From positions 13,942-77,941 of the forward strand of contig DASUAO010000054.1 of the NCBI GenBank assembly GCA_035763745.1: a stretch of DNA of 64,000 bases, in the 5' to 3' direction. The notes beneath the pieces were generated by a model that saw only the letters and a list, made by a program, of their open reading frames with translations, ran no database searches and had not been told where the DNA came from. Shown here piece after piece: positions 17,139-25,959 of the stretch. Source of the stretch: DASUAO01 sp035763745. Its GTDB lineage: Bacteria > Actinomycetota > Acidimicrobiia > IMCC26256 > PALSA-555. Position numbers and translations under genes: made by a program. Each line of letters starts with the position of its first letter. Positions within the stretch are counted from its first letter, which is position 1.

Positions 17139-18383
17139 ATGAGAGCAGACGTCCTCGCGATCGGGACCGAGCTGCTGCTCGGGCAGATCGTCGACAGCAA
17201 CAGCGCGTGGATCGGCGAGCAGCTGGCGTCCGCGGGGATCGACACCTACGACCACCGCAAGGTCGGTGACAACCAGGACCGGATGGTCGCCGCGATGCGC
17301 GACCTCCTGCGCGAGGCCGACGCGCTGGTCGTCTGTGGCGGGCTCGGTCCGACCCAGGACGACGTCACCCGCGACGCGATCGCCGAGCTCATGGGCGTCG
17401 AGCTCGAGCGCCGCGAGGACCTCGTCGAGCAGATCGCCGCGATGTTCGGCGTGCGCGGCCGCGACATGCCGGCGAACAACCTCCGCCAGGCCGATGTCCC
17501 CGTCGGCGGTGACGCGATCCCGAACCCGATCGGCACCGCACCGGGCCTGCGGTGCGAGGTCACCGTGGACGGCCACCAGCGCGTCGTGTACGCGGTGCCG
17601 GGCGTCCCGTACGAGATGCAGCAGATGGTGCGTGACCACGTGCTCCCCGGCCTCCTCGAGCAGTCGGGGGAGCGAGCGGTGATCGTGAGCCGGTCGCTGA
17701 AGACATGGGGCACGTCGGAGTCCGGCCTCGCCGAGATGATCGCCCATCGGGTCGACGGCCAGTCCAACCCCACGATCGCGTTCCTGGCGCGGGGGATCGA
17801 GGGTCTGTACGTGCGCCTCACCGCGAAGGGCGCCGACGAGGCCGCGGCCCGGGCGCTGATCCAGGCCGAAGAGGCCGAGCTGCGCTCGATCCTCGGCGAC
17901 CTCGTGTTCGCGGTCGACGACGAGACGATGGAGTCGAACGTCCTCGCCGCGTGCGAGGCGCGGGGCTGGACGCTGGGTGTGGCGGAGTCGCTCACCGGGG
18001 GCCTCGTCGGTGCCCGGCTCGCCAACGTCCCGGGCGCGAGTCGCACGTTCCGGGGCTCGATCGCGTCCTACGCGACCGAGGTGAAGCGCGACGTGCTCGG
18101 GGTCGACGCCGAGCACGTCGTCTCCGAGGAGTGTGCGATCCAGATGGCCGAAGGTGCCCAGCAGGTGCTCGGCGCGGACGTCGGGATCTCGTGCACCGGC
18201 GTGGCCGGTCCCGACGAGCAGGACGGTCAGCCGGTCGGCACGGTCTGGTTCGGGATCGCAGTGCCGGGGCATCCCACGCACGCCATGTCGACCCGCCTGC
18301 CCGGTGACCGGGAGCGCATCCGCCAGTTCTCGACGATCTCGCTCGTCAACCTGCTTCGTCTGCGCCTCGACTCCCTGGCGTGA
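17139..18383 (+). CDS. cinA: CinA: nicotinamide-nucleotide amidase / competence-damage protein
   Basis: This is a 414-residue two-domain protein. The N-terminal MoCF-like domain (about 1-170, GGLGPTQDD near 67) is the ADP-ribose pyrophosphatase type; the C-terminal PncC domain (about 255-410) deamidates NMN. The usual ESCTGG motif reads ESLTGG here, keeping the Ser but changing the Cys. GGGAG lies just before the ATG at 17139. The stop overlaps the thpR GTG by 4 bp. Confidence 0.92.
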   Translation: MRADVLAIGTELLLGQIVDSNSAWIGEQLASAGIDTYDHRKVGDNQDRMVAAMRDLLREADALVVCGGLGPTQDDVTRDAIAELMGVELERREDLVEQIAAMFGVRGRDMPANNLRQADVPVGGDAIPNPIGTAPGLRCEVTVDGHQRVVYAVPGVPYEMQQMVRDHVLPGLLEQSGERAVIVSRSLKTWGTSESGLAEMIAHRVDGQSNPTIAFLARGIEGLYVRLTAKGADEAAARALIQAEEAELRSILGDLVFAVDDETMESNVLAACEARGWTLGVAESLTGGLVGARLANVPGASRTFRGSIASYATEVKRDVLGVDAEHVVSEECAIQMAEGAQQVLGADVGISCTGVAGPDEQDGQPVGTVWFGIAVPGHPTHAMSTRLPGDRERIRQFSTISLVNLLRLRLDSLA

Positions 18384-18946
18384 GCCCGAAAGGTCGCGCG
18401 TTCGTCGCGGTCGTGCCACCCGCGGCGGTGCTCGACGGCATCGAGGAGGCCCTCGCGCCCGTCGAGCACCTCGTGCCGGCTGCACGCTGGACCACGCGCG
18501 CGCAGCGGCACGTCACCCTGCGATACCTCGGGACACGCGTCGACCTCGAGGCGGTCGCCGGTGCGCTCGGAGGGCTCGCAGTGGCGGGCGGGGACGTCCG
18601 CCTCCGCGGCGGTGGCGGGTTCCCCGACGAGCGGCGGGGGAGCGTCCTGTGGGCCGGGGTCCCGGAAGGCGCGGGATTGCTCGGGCGTCTCGCCGGGGCC
18701 GTGGGCGAGCTCCTCACGCCGCTCGGCCACGAGCCCGACGGGCGCGGGTTCCACCCGCACCTCACGCTGGCCCGGCTCCGAACCCCCGGCGACCTGCGTG
18801 CCGCGATCGCCGCGCTCGGCCAGCGCGAGCTCGGCCCGGCGTGGCACGTCGAGGAGGTGGTCCTGTTCCGGAGCGAGACCCGTCCGGAGGGCGCCCGCTA
18901 CGAGGCGGTCGCCCGGATCCCGACCCCGCCCCCGGCCGGCTCCTGA
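18380..18946 (+). CDS. thpR: RNA 2',3'-cyclic phosphodiesterase
   Basis: This is a 188-residue 2H-phosphoesterase (LigT/ThpR family) that opens 2',3'-cyclic phosphate ends on RNA. Both HxTx motifs are visible: H44-V-T46-L and H127-L-T129-L. The length fits the family. The GTG start overlaps the cinA stop (GTGA), so it is the last gene of the cinA transcript. Confidence 0.9.
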   Translation: MSPKGRAFVAVVPPAAVLDGIEEALAPVEHLVPAARWTTRAQRHVTLRYLGTRVDLEAVAGALGGLAVAGGDVRLRGGGGFPDERRGSVLWAGVPEGAGLLGRLAGAVGELLTPLGHEPDGRGFHPHLTLARLRTPGDLRAAIAALGQRELGPAWHVEEVVLFRSETRPEGARYEAVARIPTPPPAGS

Positions 18947-18991
18947 GGGCGGGTGCCGCGCCGAGGTCCGGTGGGCCCGGTCCGGGTGCGG

Positions 18992-19204
18992 CTACTGGAA
19001 CGGGCGGCTGCCGAGCTTGCGGCCCGGGGCCCACCGGCTCGGCTTCTTCGGGGCCTTGGGCTCCTTGAAGCGGGGCGTGACCTCGTCCTTGCTGCGGGCC
19101 AGCGCCTCCTCTGACCGGACGTTCGGCGACCGGACGTTCGGCGACCGGACGTTCGGCGTGCTCGGGGCGTCGGGGGTCGGTTCCACTGGTTCCTCATCGG
19201 CCAT
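18992..19204 (-). CDS. Small basic protein with three NVRSP repeats, facing recA
   Basis: This is a 70-residue hypothetical protein. An acidic, Pro-rich start leads into three copies of a five-residue unit (PNVRS), then a Lys/Pro-rich stretch and the ending GRKLGSRPFQ. No known family is recognised. It is supported as a gene by TAGGCT (19212-19217, minus strand) 7 nt before the ATG, the leaderless pattern seen at other genes here, and by ordinary codon use. The SOS box of recA (19239-19252) lies about 35-48 bp upstream of its start and could control it too. It converges with thpR. Confidence 0.6.
   Translation of the reverse strand: MADEEPVEPTPDAPSTPNVRSPNVRSPNVRSEEALARSKDEVTPRFKEPKAPKKPSRWAPGRKLGSRPFQ
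19113..19157. repeat. Three perfect 15-bp tandem repeats
   Basis: GACCGGACGTTCGGC is repeated exactly at 19113-19127, 19128-19142 and 19143-19157. It lies inside the small minus-strand gene, stays in frame, and encodes repeated PNVRS. Identical copies suggest a recent slippage expansion. Confidence 0.9.
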
Positions 19205-19231
19205 CCCCGAGAGCCTAGTGGCCTGTGGTGC

Positions 19232-19260
19232 TTGACCCCGAACGGGTGTTCGTCTAGCGT
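19232..19260 (+). promoter_or_regulatory. recA promoter with LexA (SOS) box in the spacer
   Basis: TTGACC (19232-19237) and TAGCGT (19255-19260) are 17 bp apart. The spacer holds CGAACGGGTGTTCG (19239-19252), a perfect match to the Gram-positive/mycobacterial SOS consensus CGAACRNRYGTTYG. LexA bound here would block RNA polymerase. The transcript would have a leader of about 145 nt before recA. Confidence 0.88.
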
Positions 19261-19413
19261 CTCACAGACGTGGAGTTCCACGTGTGTGATCCACCGCTCC
19301 GGACCCCCGCGCAGGAAGGCCCGGCGTGACTGTCACACCCCCGCCGTAGGTTGCCGGTCAGCACCAGCGAGCAACTTCCCCCAACCGAGAACGAAGCCCT
19401 CAGGAGGGTCCCC

Positions 19414-20571
19414 GTGGAGCGTGAACAGGCACTCGAGATGGCACTGGGTCAGATCGAGAAGAACTACGGCAAGGGCGCGATCATGCGCCTCGGCGAGCGA
19501 GGCCACGTCGGGATCTCGGCGATCCCCACCGGGGCGCTCGCCCTCGACATCGCCCTCGGCATCGGGGGCCTACCCCGCGGCCGCGTCGTCGAGATCTTCG
19601 GTCCCGAGTCGTCGGGGAAGTCCACGCTCGCGATGCACGTGGTCGCCGAGGCCCAGCGCAACGGCGGCACCTGCGCCTACATCGACGCCGAGCACGCCAT
19701 GGACCCGGTGTACGCCGCGGCCATCGGCGTCAACGTCGACGACCTCTACATCTCCCAGCCCGACACGGGGGAGCAGGCGCTCGAGATCGCCGACCTGTTG
19801 ATCCGCTCGGGCGCGCTCGACGTCGTCGTCATCGACTCCGTGGCCGCGCTCGTGCCCCGGGCCGAGATCGAGGGCGAGATGGGCGACACCCACGTGGGGC
19901 TGCAGGCCCGGCTCATGAGCCAGGCGCTGCGCAAGCTCACCGCGAACCTCAACCGGTCCCGCACGGTGTGCGTCTTCATCAACCAGCTGCGCGAGAAGAT
20001 CGGCGTCATGTTCGGTTCACCGGAGACGACGCCGGGCGGCCGGGCGCTGAAGTTCTACTCGTCGGTCCGCCTCGACATCCGTCGGGTGGAGACGATCAAG
20101 GACGGCGCCGAGATGATCGGCAACCGGACCCGGGTCAAGGTGGTGAAGAACAAGGTCTCACCGCCGTTCAAGATGGCCGAGTTCGACATCATGTACGGCA
20201 AGGGCATCAGCCGGGAGGGCTCGATGCTCGACGTCGGTGTGGAGCTCGACATCATCAAGAAGTCGGGAGCCTGGTTCACCTACGAGGGCGAGCAGCTCGG
20301 CCAGGGTCGGGAGAACGCCAAGGGGTTCCTCAAGGACAACCTCGACATGATGCTCGAGATCATGGAGAAGATCCGGGTGAAGGCCGGGATCGGGGAGTCC
20401 GCCGACGTTCCGCCGCCCGACGGTGAGATCGACCTCACCGAGGCGGCAGCCGACGCCATCGCCGAAGCCGCGGAGGTCGCGGCGAAGTCGGCGAAGGAGA
20501 CCAAGGACGCTCCGGCCGAGTCGCCGGCCCCCGCGGCGAAGAACGGCACGAAGGCCTCCTCCAAGTCCTAG
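19414..20571 (+). CDS. recA: Recombinase RecA
   Basis: This is a 385-residue recombinase that forms filaments on single-stranded DNA, drives homologous recombination and triggers LexA self-cleavage. It has Walker A GPESSGKST (63-71), the Walker B region VVIDSVAALVP and the DNA-binding loop region GVMFGSPETTPGG. The C-terminal tail is acidic, then Ala/Lys-rich. I chose the GTG at 19414 because AGGAGG ends 6 nt before it and the protein then begins like other RecAs (VEREQALEMAL); an upstream TTG at 19351 is poorer. recX, often next to recA, is absent here; a terminator and a convergent gene follow. Confidence 0.95.
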   Translation: MEREQALEMALGQIEKNYGKGAIMRLGERGHVGISAIPTGALALDIALGIGGLPRGRVVEIFGPESSGKSTLAMHVVAEAQRNGGTCAYIDAEHAMDPVYAAAIGVNVDDLYISQPDTGEQALEIADLLIRSGALDVVVIDSVAALVPRAEIEGEMGDTHVGLQARLMSQALRKLTANLNRSRTVCVFINQLREKIGVMFGSPETTPGGRALKFYSSVRLDIRRVETIKDGAEMIGNRTRVKVVKNKVSPPFKMAEFDIMYGKGISREGSMLDVGVELDIIKKSGAWFTYEGEQLGQGRENAKGFLKDNLDMMLEIMEKIRVKAGIGESADVPPPDGEIDLTEAAADAIAEAAEVAAKSAKETKDAPAESPAPAAKNGTKASSKS

Positions 20572-20592
20572 GACACGCAACCCTGACCGACC

Positions 20593-20633
20593 AAGTGACG
20601 CTCCGGGGCCACATCGGACCCGGAGCGTCACTT
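20593..20633. terminator. Perfect hairpin after recA
   Basis: Perfect 15-nt arms AAGTGACGCTCCGGG (20593-20607) and CCCGGAGCGTCACTT (20619-20633) enclose an 11-nt loop. They sit between the convergent recA and TauE-like genes, so a bidirectional terminator is likely. Confidence 0.85.
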
Positions 20634-20678
20634 GTTCACGGACGAGGTGAGGAGCCGCGACGAGCGCGCGAACGGATG

Positions 20679-21401
20679 TCAGAGCAAGCCGCGCGCGATC
20701 GCGACGCAGCCCGCGATCCCCGAGACGATCAGCACCATCGGTCGGAGCCAGCCGCCGTCCACGAACACGTGGAGGTGCTTGCTCGCCCAGAAGCCGGCGG
20801 CCATCGCCGGGAGCAGTGCCAGCGCGAACAGCGCCTGGTCTCCATGGATCGTTCCGGCGATCGTGTAGCCGATGAGCGACATGCTCGCGCTCACCGCGAA
20901 GAACGATCCGAGCGTGGAGCGAGCCGACGGGCCGTCGCGGTGCTGGAAGAGGAGTGCGACGGGCGGCCCCCCCACTGCGGCCGCGGTCCCGAAGATGTTG
21001 GACGCGAAGCCGGCCAACGCGCCCGTCACCGCGGTCACCGGGACCGGCGGCGAGACGACGCTGAGCAGCACCCCCAGCAGGACCACGAAGCCGACGAGGG
21101 TGGCCAGCGCGCTCGTGCTCACTCGCGTGACGATGAAGAGCCCCACGATGGTGCCCGGCACCGCACCCACGAGCATCTGGCCCACGGCCGTCCGGTCGAT
21201 CGCGTGGTGCTCGCGGGCGACGGTCGTGATGGTGAGCGGGAAGGCCACGAGCACGAGCGTCGTCGGCAGGGCCTCGGGGACGACGATCGCCACGAGGGGT
21301 GCCGCGAGCAGGTTGAGCCCGAAGCCGATGGAGCCCTGTACGACCGAGCCCATGAGCACGGCCCCGAGGGCCACCACCAGCTCGAGGGCTCCGACGTGCA
21401 C
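20679..21401 (-). CDS. TauE/SafE-family membrane transporter
   Basis: This is a roughly 240-residue integral membrane protein of the sulfite exporter TauE/SafE family, with about eight hydrophobic segments. Family signs are GSIGFGLNLLAAPLVA near the N-terminus and ASNIFGTAAAVGGPPVALL in the second half. It may export a sulfur-containing anion, but the family is functionally broad. The start is uncertain: I placed it at the GTG at 21401, directly before the first helix; longer in-frame starts would run into the divergent miaB promoter. Confidence 0.82.
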   Translation of the reverse strand: MHVGALELVVALGAVLMGSVVQGSIGFGLNLLAAPLVAIVVPEALPTTLVLVAFPLTITTVAREHHAIDRTAVGQMLVGAVPGTIVGLFIVTRVSTSALATLVGFVVLLGVLLSVVSPPVPVTAVTGALAGFASNIFGTAAAVGGPPVALLFQHRDGPSARSTLGSFFAVSASMSLIGYTIAGTIHGDQALFALALLPAMAAGFWASKHLHVFVDGGWLRPMVLIVSGIAGCVAIARGLL

Positions 21402-21465
21402 GACGGCTGATCCTGCCAGGTCGGCCGCACGAGGGACGACCGGGGCCCCCGTACACTCGGTGGTC

Positions 21466-22863
21466 GTGACCCGCCGGTTCCACGTCCGCACCTACGGGTG
21501 CCAGATGAACGAGCACGACTCCGAGCACCTGGCGGGGATGATGAGCGCCGCCGGGCTCGAACCCACCGACGACGCCGAGGATGCCGACGTCATCCTCCTG
21601 AACACCTGCTGCATCCGGGAGAACGCCGACAACCGGTTCTACGGGCACCTGGGCAACCTCAAGGCGCTCAAGGAGGCCCGTCCGGGCCTCCAGATCGCCG
21701 TGGCGGGCTGCCTCGCCCAGAAGGACCGGGAACGGATCGTGCAGCGAGCCGGGCACGTCGACGTCGTCTTCGGGACCCACAACCTCCACCGGGCGGTCGA
21801 TCTCCTCGACCAGCAGCGGGTCACGGGCGGGACGATCGTCGAGATCGCCGAGGAGCACGGCCCCGACGCCGCCGCCATCGCCGGCGCCCTCCCGGCTCGG
21901 CGCGACCTCGACCACTCGGCCTGGGTCACGATCCAGATCGGGTGCGACAACTCGTGCACCTTCTGCATCGTCCCGCTCGTGCGCGGCGGCGAGGTCAGCC
22001 GTCGGATGGGCGACGTCGTCCGTGAGGTCGAGGACCTCGCAGCCGACGGCGTGAGCGAGGTCACGCTCCTCGGGCAGAACGTGAACTCCTACGGCCGCGA
22101 CCTGGGCGCCGGCCAGTACCGACCCCGCTTCGCCGACCTGCTCCGGGCCATCGACGAGGTCGACGGGATCCAGCGCATCCGGTTCACGTCGCCGCACCCC
22201 AAGGACCTGCGCCCGGAGACGATCGCCGCCATGGCCGAGTGCGACGCGGTCTGCGAGCACCTCCATCTGCCGCTCCAGTCGGGGAGCGACCGGACGCTGG
22301 CTCGGATGCACCGCGGCTACACCGCCGAGCGCTACCTCCAACGGCTCGACGCCGCGCGCGCGGGGATCCCCGACCTCGCGGTCACGACCGACCTCATCGT
22401 CGGGTTCCCGGGCGAGACCGACGACGACTTCGAGCGGACGCTCGAGGTGGTCGACACCGCCGGCTACGACGCGGCCTACACGTTCGTGTTCTCACCCCGA
22501 CCGGGGACACCGGCCGCGGACATGACCGACGTCGTGGTGCCCGCCGAGGTCGTGCGGGAACGCATGGGGCGTCTCACCGAGGTCGTCGAGGGCCACGCCC
22601 TCCGTCGCCACGAAGCCCGTGTCGGCAAGGTCGAGACCGCGCTCGTGGACGGGCCGTCGAAGACCGATCCGTCGCGGACCTCGGCCCGCACGGGGCAGGG
22701 CAAGCTGGTGCACTTCGACGCCGGCACCGCGACGATCCCGCCCGGGTCGTATGTCCGGCTGGAAGTGACGCGCGCGGCACCGCACTGGCTCGAAGGCACG
22801 TTGCGCGGCGTCGAGTCCACGCCGAAGCCGCGACCGGTGCGCATCCCGGTCGCGTCGGTGTGA
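21466..22863 (+). CDS. miaB: tRNA-2-methylthio-N6-dimethylallyladenosine synthase MiaB
   Basis: This is a 465-residue radical-SAM methylthiotransferase acting on i6A37 of tRNA. N-terminal cluster cysteines lie in GCQMNEHDS, NTCCIREN and AGCLAQKD; the radical-SAM motif is Cys160, Cys164 and Cys167 (CDNSCTFC); a TRAM domain ends the protein. TACACT (21452-21457) lies 8 nt before the chosen GTG at 21466. The next gene, miaA, makes its substrate and overlaps its stop by 4 bp. Confidence 0.94.
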   Translation: MTRRFHVRTYGCQMNEHDSEHLAGMMSAAGLEPTDDAEDADVILLNTCCIRENADNRFYGHLGNLKALKEARPGLQIAVAGCLAQKDRERIVQRAGHVDVVFGTHNLHRAVDLLDQQRVTGGTIVEIAEEHGPDAAAIAGALPARRDLDHSAWVTIQIGCDNSCTFCIVPLVRGGEVSRRMGDVVREVEDLAADGVSEVTLLGQNVNSYGRDLGAGQYRPRFADLLRAIDEVDGIQRIRFTSPHPKDLRPETIAAMAECDAVCEHLHLPLQSGSDRTLARMHRGYTAERYLQRLDAARAGIPDLAVTTDLIVGFPGETDDDFERTLEVVDTAGYDAAYTFVFSPRPGTPAADMTDVVVPAEVVRERMGRLTEVVEGHALRRHEARVGKVETALVDGPSKTDPSRTSARTGQGKLVHFDAGTATIPPGSYVRLEVTRAAPHWLEGTLRGVESTPKPRPVRIPVASV

Positions 22864-23807
22864 CCACGACCCACCTCGCCCTCGTCGGGCCCACCGCATC
22901 CGGGAAGTCCGCGGTCGCGCTCGCCGTCGCGCGGGAGCTGGGCGACGTCGAGATCGTCTCGGTCGACTCGATGCAGGGCTATCGCGGCATGGACATCGGC
23001 ACCGCCAAGCCGTCGGCCGGGGATCGGGCGAGCGTGCCCCACCACCTGCTCGACATCGCGGATCCCGCTGAGGACCTCAACGTGGCCCGGTACCAGGAGC
23101 TCGCCCGGACCGCCGTCGCCGACATCGCCGGACGGGGCAAGCGTGCGCTCCTCGTCGGCGGGACCGGCCTCTACTTCCAGGCGGTGGTCGACGACCTGCA
23201 CTTCCCGGGTGAGGACCTGGAGCTCCGAGCCGCGCTGGAGCGACGCACCGCCGGGCCGGGCGGTGTCGCCGACGCGTACACCGACCTGGAACGGCTCGAT
23301 CCGCTCGCGGCATCGCGCATCGACCCTCACAACGTGAGACGCATCGTCCGGGCCCTCGAGGTGATCGAGCTCACCGGCGAGCCGTTCTCGTCGTTCGGTC
23401 CCGGGGTGCAGACCTTCGGGCCGACGGCGTTCCCGGTGCACACGGTCGGGCTCTGGCTGCCCCGGGAGCTGCTGGCGACCCGCATCGCCGAGCGGGTCGC
23501 GGTCATGCGCGAGCGTGGCCTCTGGGCCGAGGTCGAGCGCCTGCGCCGTCTGCCCGCGTGGTCCCGCACCGCCCGCCAGGCCATCGGGTACAAGGAGATC
23601 CTCGACGTTCTCGATCGTGGCAACGGTGACGCCGCCCCCGACGCGACCGCGGTCGACGAGGCGTTCGAGACGATCTCCCGACGCACCCGGTCCTTCGCCC
23701 GGCGTCAGCGGATGTGGTTCCGGCGAGACCCGCGCATCACCTGGGTCGGGACGGCGGGGAATCCCTGCAGCCGTGTGGGCGCCGTGCTGGCATTGTGGAG
23801 GCGATGA
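22860..23807 (+). CDS. miaA: tRNA dimethylallyltransferase MiaA
   Basis: This is a 315-residue enzyme that transfers a dimethylallyl group to A37 of tRNAs. The Walker A GPTASGKS is at residues 10-17, followed by the family motif DSMQGYRGMDIGTAKPS and the tRNA-contact region RRTRSFARRQRMWFRRD near the C-terminus. The GTG start overlaps the miaB stop and the stop overlaps the dapF start (ATGA), linking tRNA modification to the lysine/peptidoglycan genes in one transcript. Confidence 0.94.
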   Translation: MTTTHLALVGPTASGKSAVALAVARELGDVEIVSVDSMQGYRGMDIGTAKPSAGDRASVPHHLLDIADPAEDLNVARYQELARTAVADIAGRGKRALLVGGTGLYFQAVVDDLHFPGEDLELRAALERRTAGPGGVADAYTDLERLDPLAASRIDPHNVRRIVRALEVIELTGEPFSSFGPGVQTFGPTAFPVHTVGLWLPRELLATRIAERVAVMRERGLWAEVERLRRLPAWSRTARQAIGYKEILDVLDRGNGDAAPDATAVDEAFETISRRTRSFARRQRMWFRRDPRITWVGTAGNPCSRVGAVLALWRR

Positions 23808-24643
23808 CCTTGCGCGTGAGCAAGCTGCACGGGACCGGGAACGACTTCCTGGTCGCCGTCGTGGCCGACGGCCCCACCGTGGCCGCCGATCACGCCCGCG
23901 CGCTCTGCGACCGCCATCGAGGGATCGGGGCCGACGGGATCATCTCCCTCGGCACCGGATCCGACGGCGCCGACTGCACCATGGAGCTGCGCAACGCCGA
24001 CGGCGGGATCGCAGAGATGAGCGGCAACGGGATCCGGTGCCTCGCGTGGGTCGCCGTGCGCGAGGGTCTGGCCCGCGACGGGCGACTCGTCGTCGACACC
24101 GGGGGCGGCCGCAGGTTCGTCGACCTCGACCTCGGCCCCGACGGGCTGCTGCGGGCCGCCACCGTCGACATGGGGCCCGTCACGTTCGAGCCGGCCGAGA
24201 TCCCGCTCGACGCCCCGTCCGCGCTCGGCCTCACGGCCACCTTCCACGGCGTCGAGTACTCCGGGGACGCGGTGGGGATCACCAACCCGCACCTCGTGCT
24301 CCTGGTCGACGACGTCGACGTGGCCCGGGTCACCCAGCACGGCCCCCGGCTCGAGCGCGACGACCGGTTCCCGAACGGCACCAACGTCGAGTTCGTGGAG
24401 GCCGTGGGCCCGGACCGGATCCGCATGCGCGTCTGGGAGCGGGGTGTCGGCGAGACGCTCTCGTGCGGCACGGGTGCATGTGCCGCCGCCGCCGTGGCCC
24501 ATCGCCGGGGCTTCGTCGGCGAGCGCGTGGTCGTCGCCGTCCCCGGCGGCGAGCTCGTGGTCGAGCTCGGCGACACAGTGACGCTCGGCGGCCCCGTCGT
24601 CCACGTGTTCGACGTCGACGCCTCGATCGAGATCACCGCGTGA
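23804..24643 (+). CDS. dapF: Diaminopimelate epimerase
   Basis: This is a 279-residue PLP-independent epimerase converting LL- to meso-diaminopimelate for lysine and peptidoglycan. The two catalytic cysteines are in place: Cys79 (MSGNGIRCLAW) and Cys221 (SCGTGAC). The N-terminus KLHGTGNDFLV is family-typical. It is translationally coupled to miaA upstream and hflX downstream by 4-bp overlaps, and dapC and dapD follow soon after. Confidence 0.95.
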   Translation: MTLRVSKLHGTGNDFLVAVVADGPTVAADHARALCDRHRGIGADGIISLGTGSDGADCTMELRNADGGIAEMSGNGIRCLAWVAVREGLARDGRLVVDTGGGRRFVDLDLGPDGLLRAATVDMGPVTFEPAEIPLDAPSALGLTATFHGVEYSGDAVGITNPHLVLLVDDVDVARVTQHGPRLERDDRFPNGTNVEFVEAVGPDRIRMRVWERGVGETLSCGTGACAAAAVAHRRGFVGERVVVAVPGGELVVELGDTVTLGGPVVHVFDVDASIEITA

Positions 24644-25959
24644 GCCGGTCTGCGGCGCGGGGCCGGCGTCGGCTCACCGCGACCGAGGTCGACCTCGCGG
24701 TCGTCCGCCAACGAGCCCTCCTCGTCGGGACCGGCTTCGGCACGAAGACGGTCGAGGAGGCGACGGCTTCCCTCGACGAGCTGGTGCTGCTGGTCGACAC
24801 CGCCGGTGCCGACGCGGTCGACGTCGTCCTCCAGCGACGCGACCGCCCTGACCCGGCCACGTACGTCGGCCGAGGGAAGGTCGAGGAGCTCCAGGCGACC
24901 GCCGAGGCGCTCGACGTCGACGTCGTCGTCTTCGACGACGAGCTCACGCCGGCGCAGCAACGGAACCTCGAGGCGAGGTTCTCCTGCGATGTCGTCGACC
25001 GCGTCGCGCTGATCCTCGACATCTTCGCCCAGCACGCCTCGAGCCAAGAGGGCATGGTGCAGGTCGAGCTCGCGCAGCTGCGATACCGCATGCCGCGCCT
25101 GCGCGGTCGCGGCCTCCAGCTCAGCCAGCAGGGTGGCGGCATCGGGACGCGGGGCCCCGGCGAGACGCAGCTCGAGGTGGACCGGCGACGGATCCAGCGC
25201 CGGATCACGACGCTCGAAGGGGAGCTCGAGCGCCTGGCCCGCAACCGCGCGACCCAGCGCAAGGCGCGCCGACGCCGCAGCCTGCCGACGCTCGCGCTGG
25301 TCGGCTACACGAACGCGGGGAAGTCCACCTTGCTCAACCGGATCACCCAGGCCGACGTCCTCGTGGAGGACCGCCTGTTCTCGACGCTCGACCCCACGAC
25401 GCGACGGCTGCGGCTCCCCGGTGGGGAGACCGTCCTGTGCTCCGACACGGTCGGCTTCGTGCGTCGGCTCCCACATCAGCTGGTCGAGGCCTTCCGCTCG
25501 ACGCTGGAAGAGGTCGCCGAGGCCGAGCTGCTCGTGCACGTCGTCGACGCGACGGCTCCCGACGCGGAGGCACAGATCGACGCCGTCCGGTCGGTGCTCG
25601 GCGAGATCGGTGCCGGGGACCTCCCCGAGCTGATGGTCCTCAACAAGATCGACGTCGCCGACGTCGAGCGCCGCCACGAGCTCGTGCGCCGCGCCGGGGG
25701 CGACGCCGTGGAGGTGTCGGCGCGCACCGGGGCGGGGGTCGACGAGCTGATCGCCGCGATCTCCTCCCGGCTCCGAGCCATGGGCGCCGTGGTCGAGCTG
25801 GTCGTCCCCTACGAGCGGGGCGACGTGCTCGCGGCGCTCCACCGCGACGGCGAGGTGATCGTCGAGGTGCACGACGACGACGGCACGCGCGTCCGGGCGC
25901 GGCTCGGCTCGGCCGACGTCGAGCGGTTCCGGGAGTACGCGGTCGAGGGCACCGCGTGA
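24640..25959 (+). CDS. hflX: GTPase HflX
   Basis: This is a 439-residue ribosome-associated GTPase that splits stalled or stressed ribosomes. The N-terminal HflX domain includes YVGRGKVEEL and the Gly-rich GGGIGTRGPGETQLE segment. A coiled region leads to the G domain, with G1 GYTNAGKS (about 222-229), G3 DTVGFVRRLP and G4 NKID. The GTG start overlaps the dapF stop and the stop overlaps the dapC start. Confidence 0.93.
   Translation: MSRSAARGRRRLTATEVDLAVVRQRALLVGTGFGTKTVEEATASLDELVLLVDTAGADAVDVVLQRRDRPDPATYVGRGKVEELQATAEALDVDVVVFDDELTPAQQRNLEARFSCDVVDRVALILDIFAQHASSQEGMVQVELAQLRYRMPRLRGRGLQLSQQGGGIGTRGPGETQLEVDRRRIQRRITTLEGELERLARNRATQRKARRRRSLPTLALVGYTNAGKSTLLNRITQADVLVEDRLFSTLDPTTRRLRLPGGETVLCSDTVGFVRRLPHQLVEAFRSTLEEVAEAELLVHVVDATAPDAEAQIDAVRSVLGEIGAGDLPELMVLNKIDVADVERRHELVRRAGGDAVEVSARTGAGVDELIAAISSRLRAMGAVVELVVPYERGDVLAALHRDGEVIVEVHDDDGTRVRARLGSADVERFREYAVEGTA

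Noticed and set aside
19113..19157. The three 15-bp repeats as a small CRISPR array
   Set aside because: The units are directly adjacent without spacers and lie in frame inside a likely gene.
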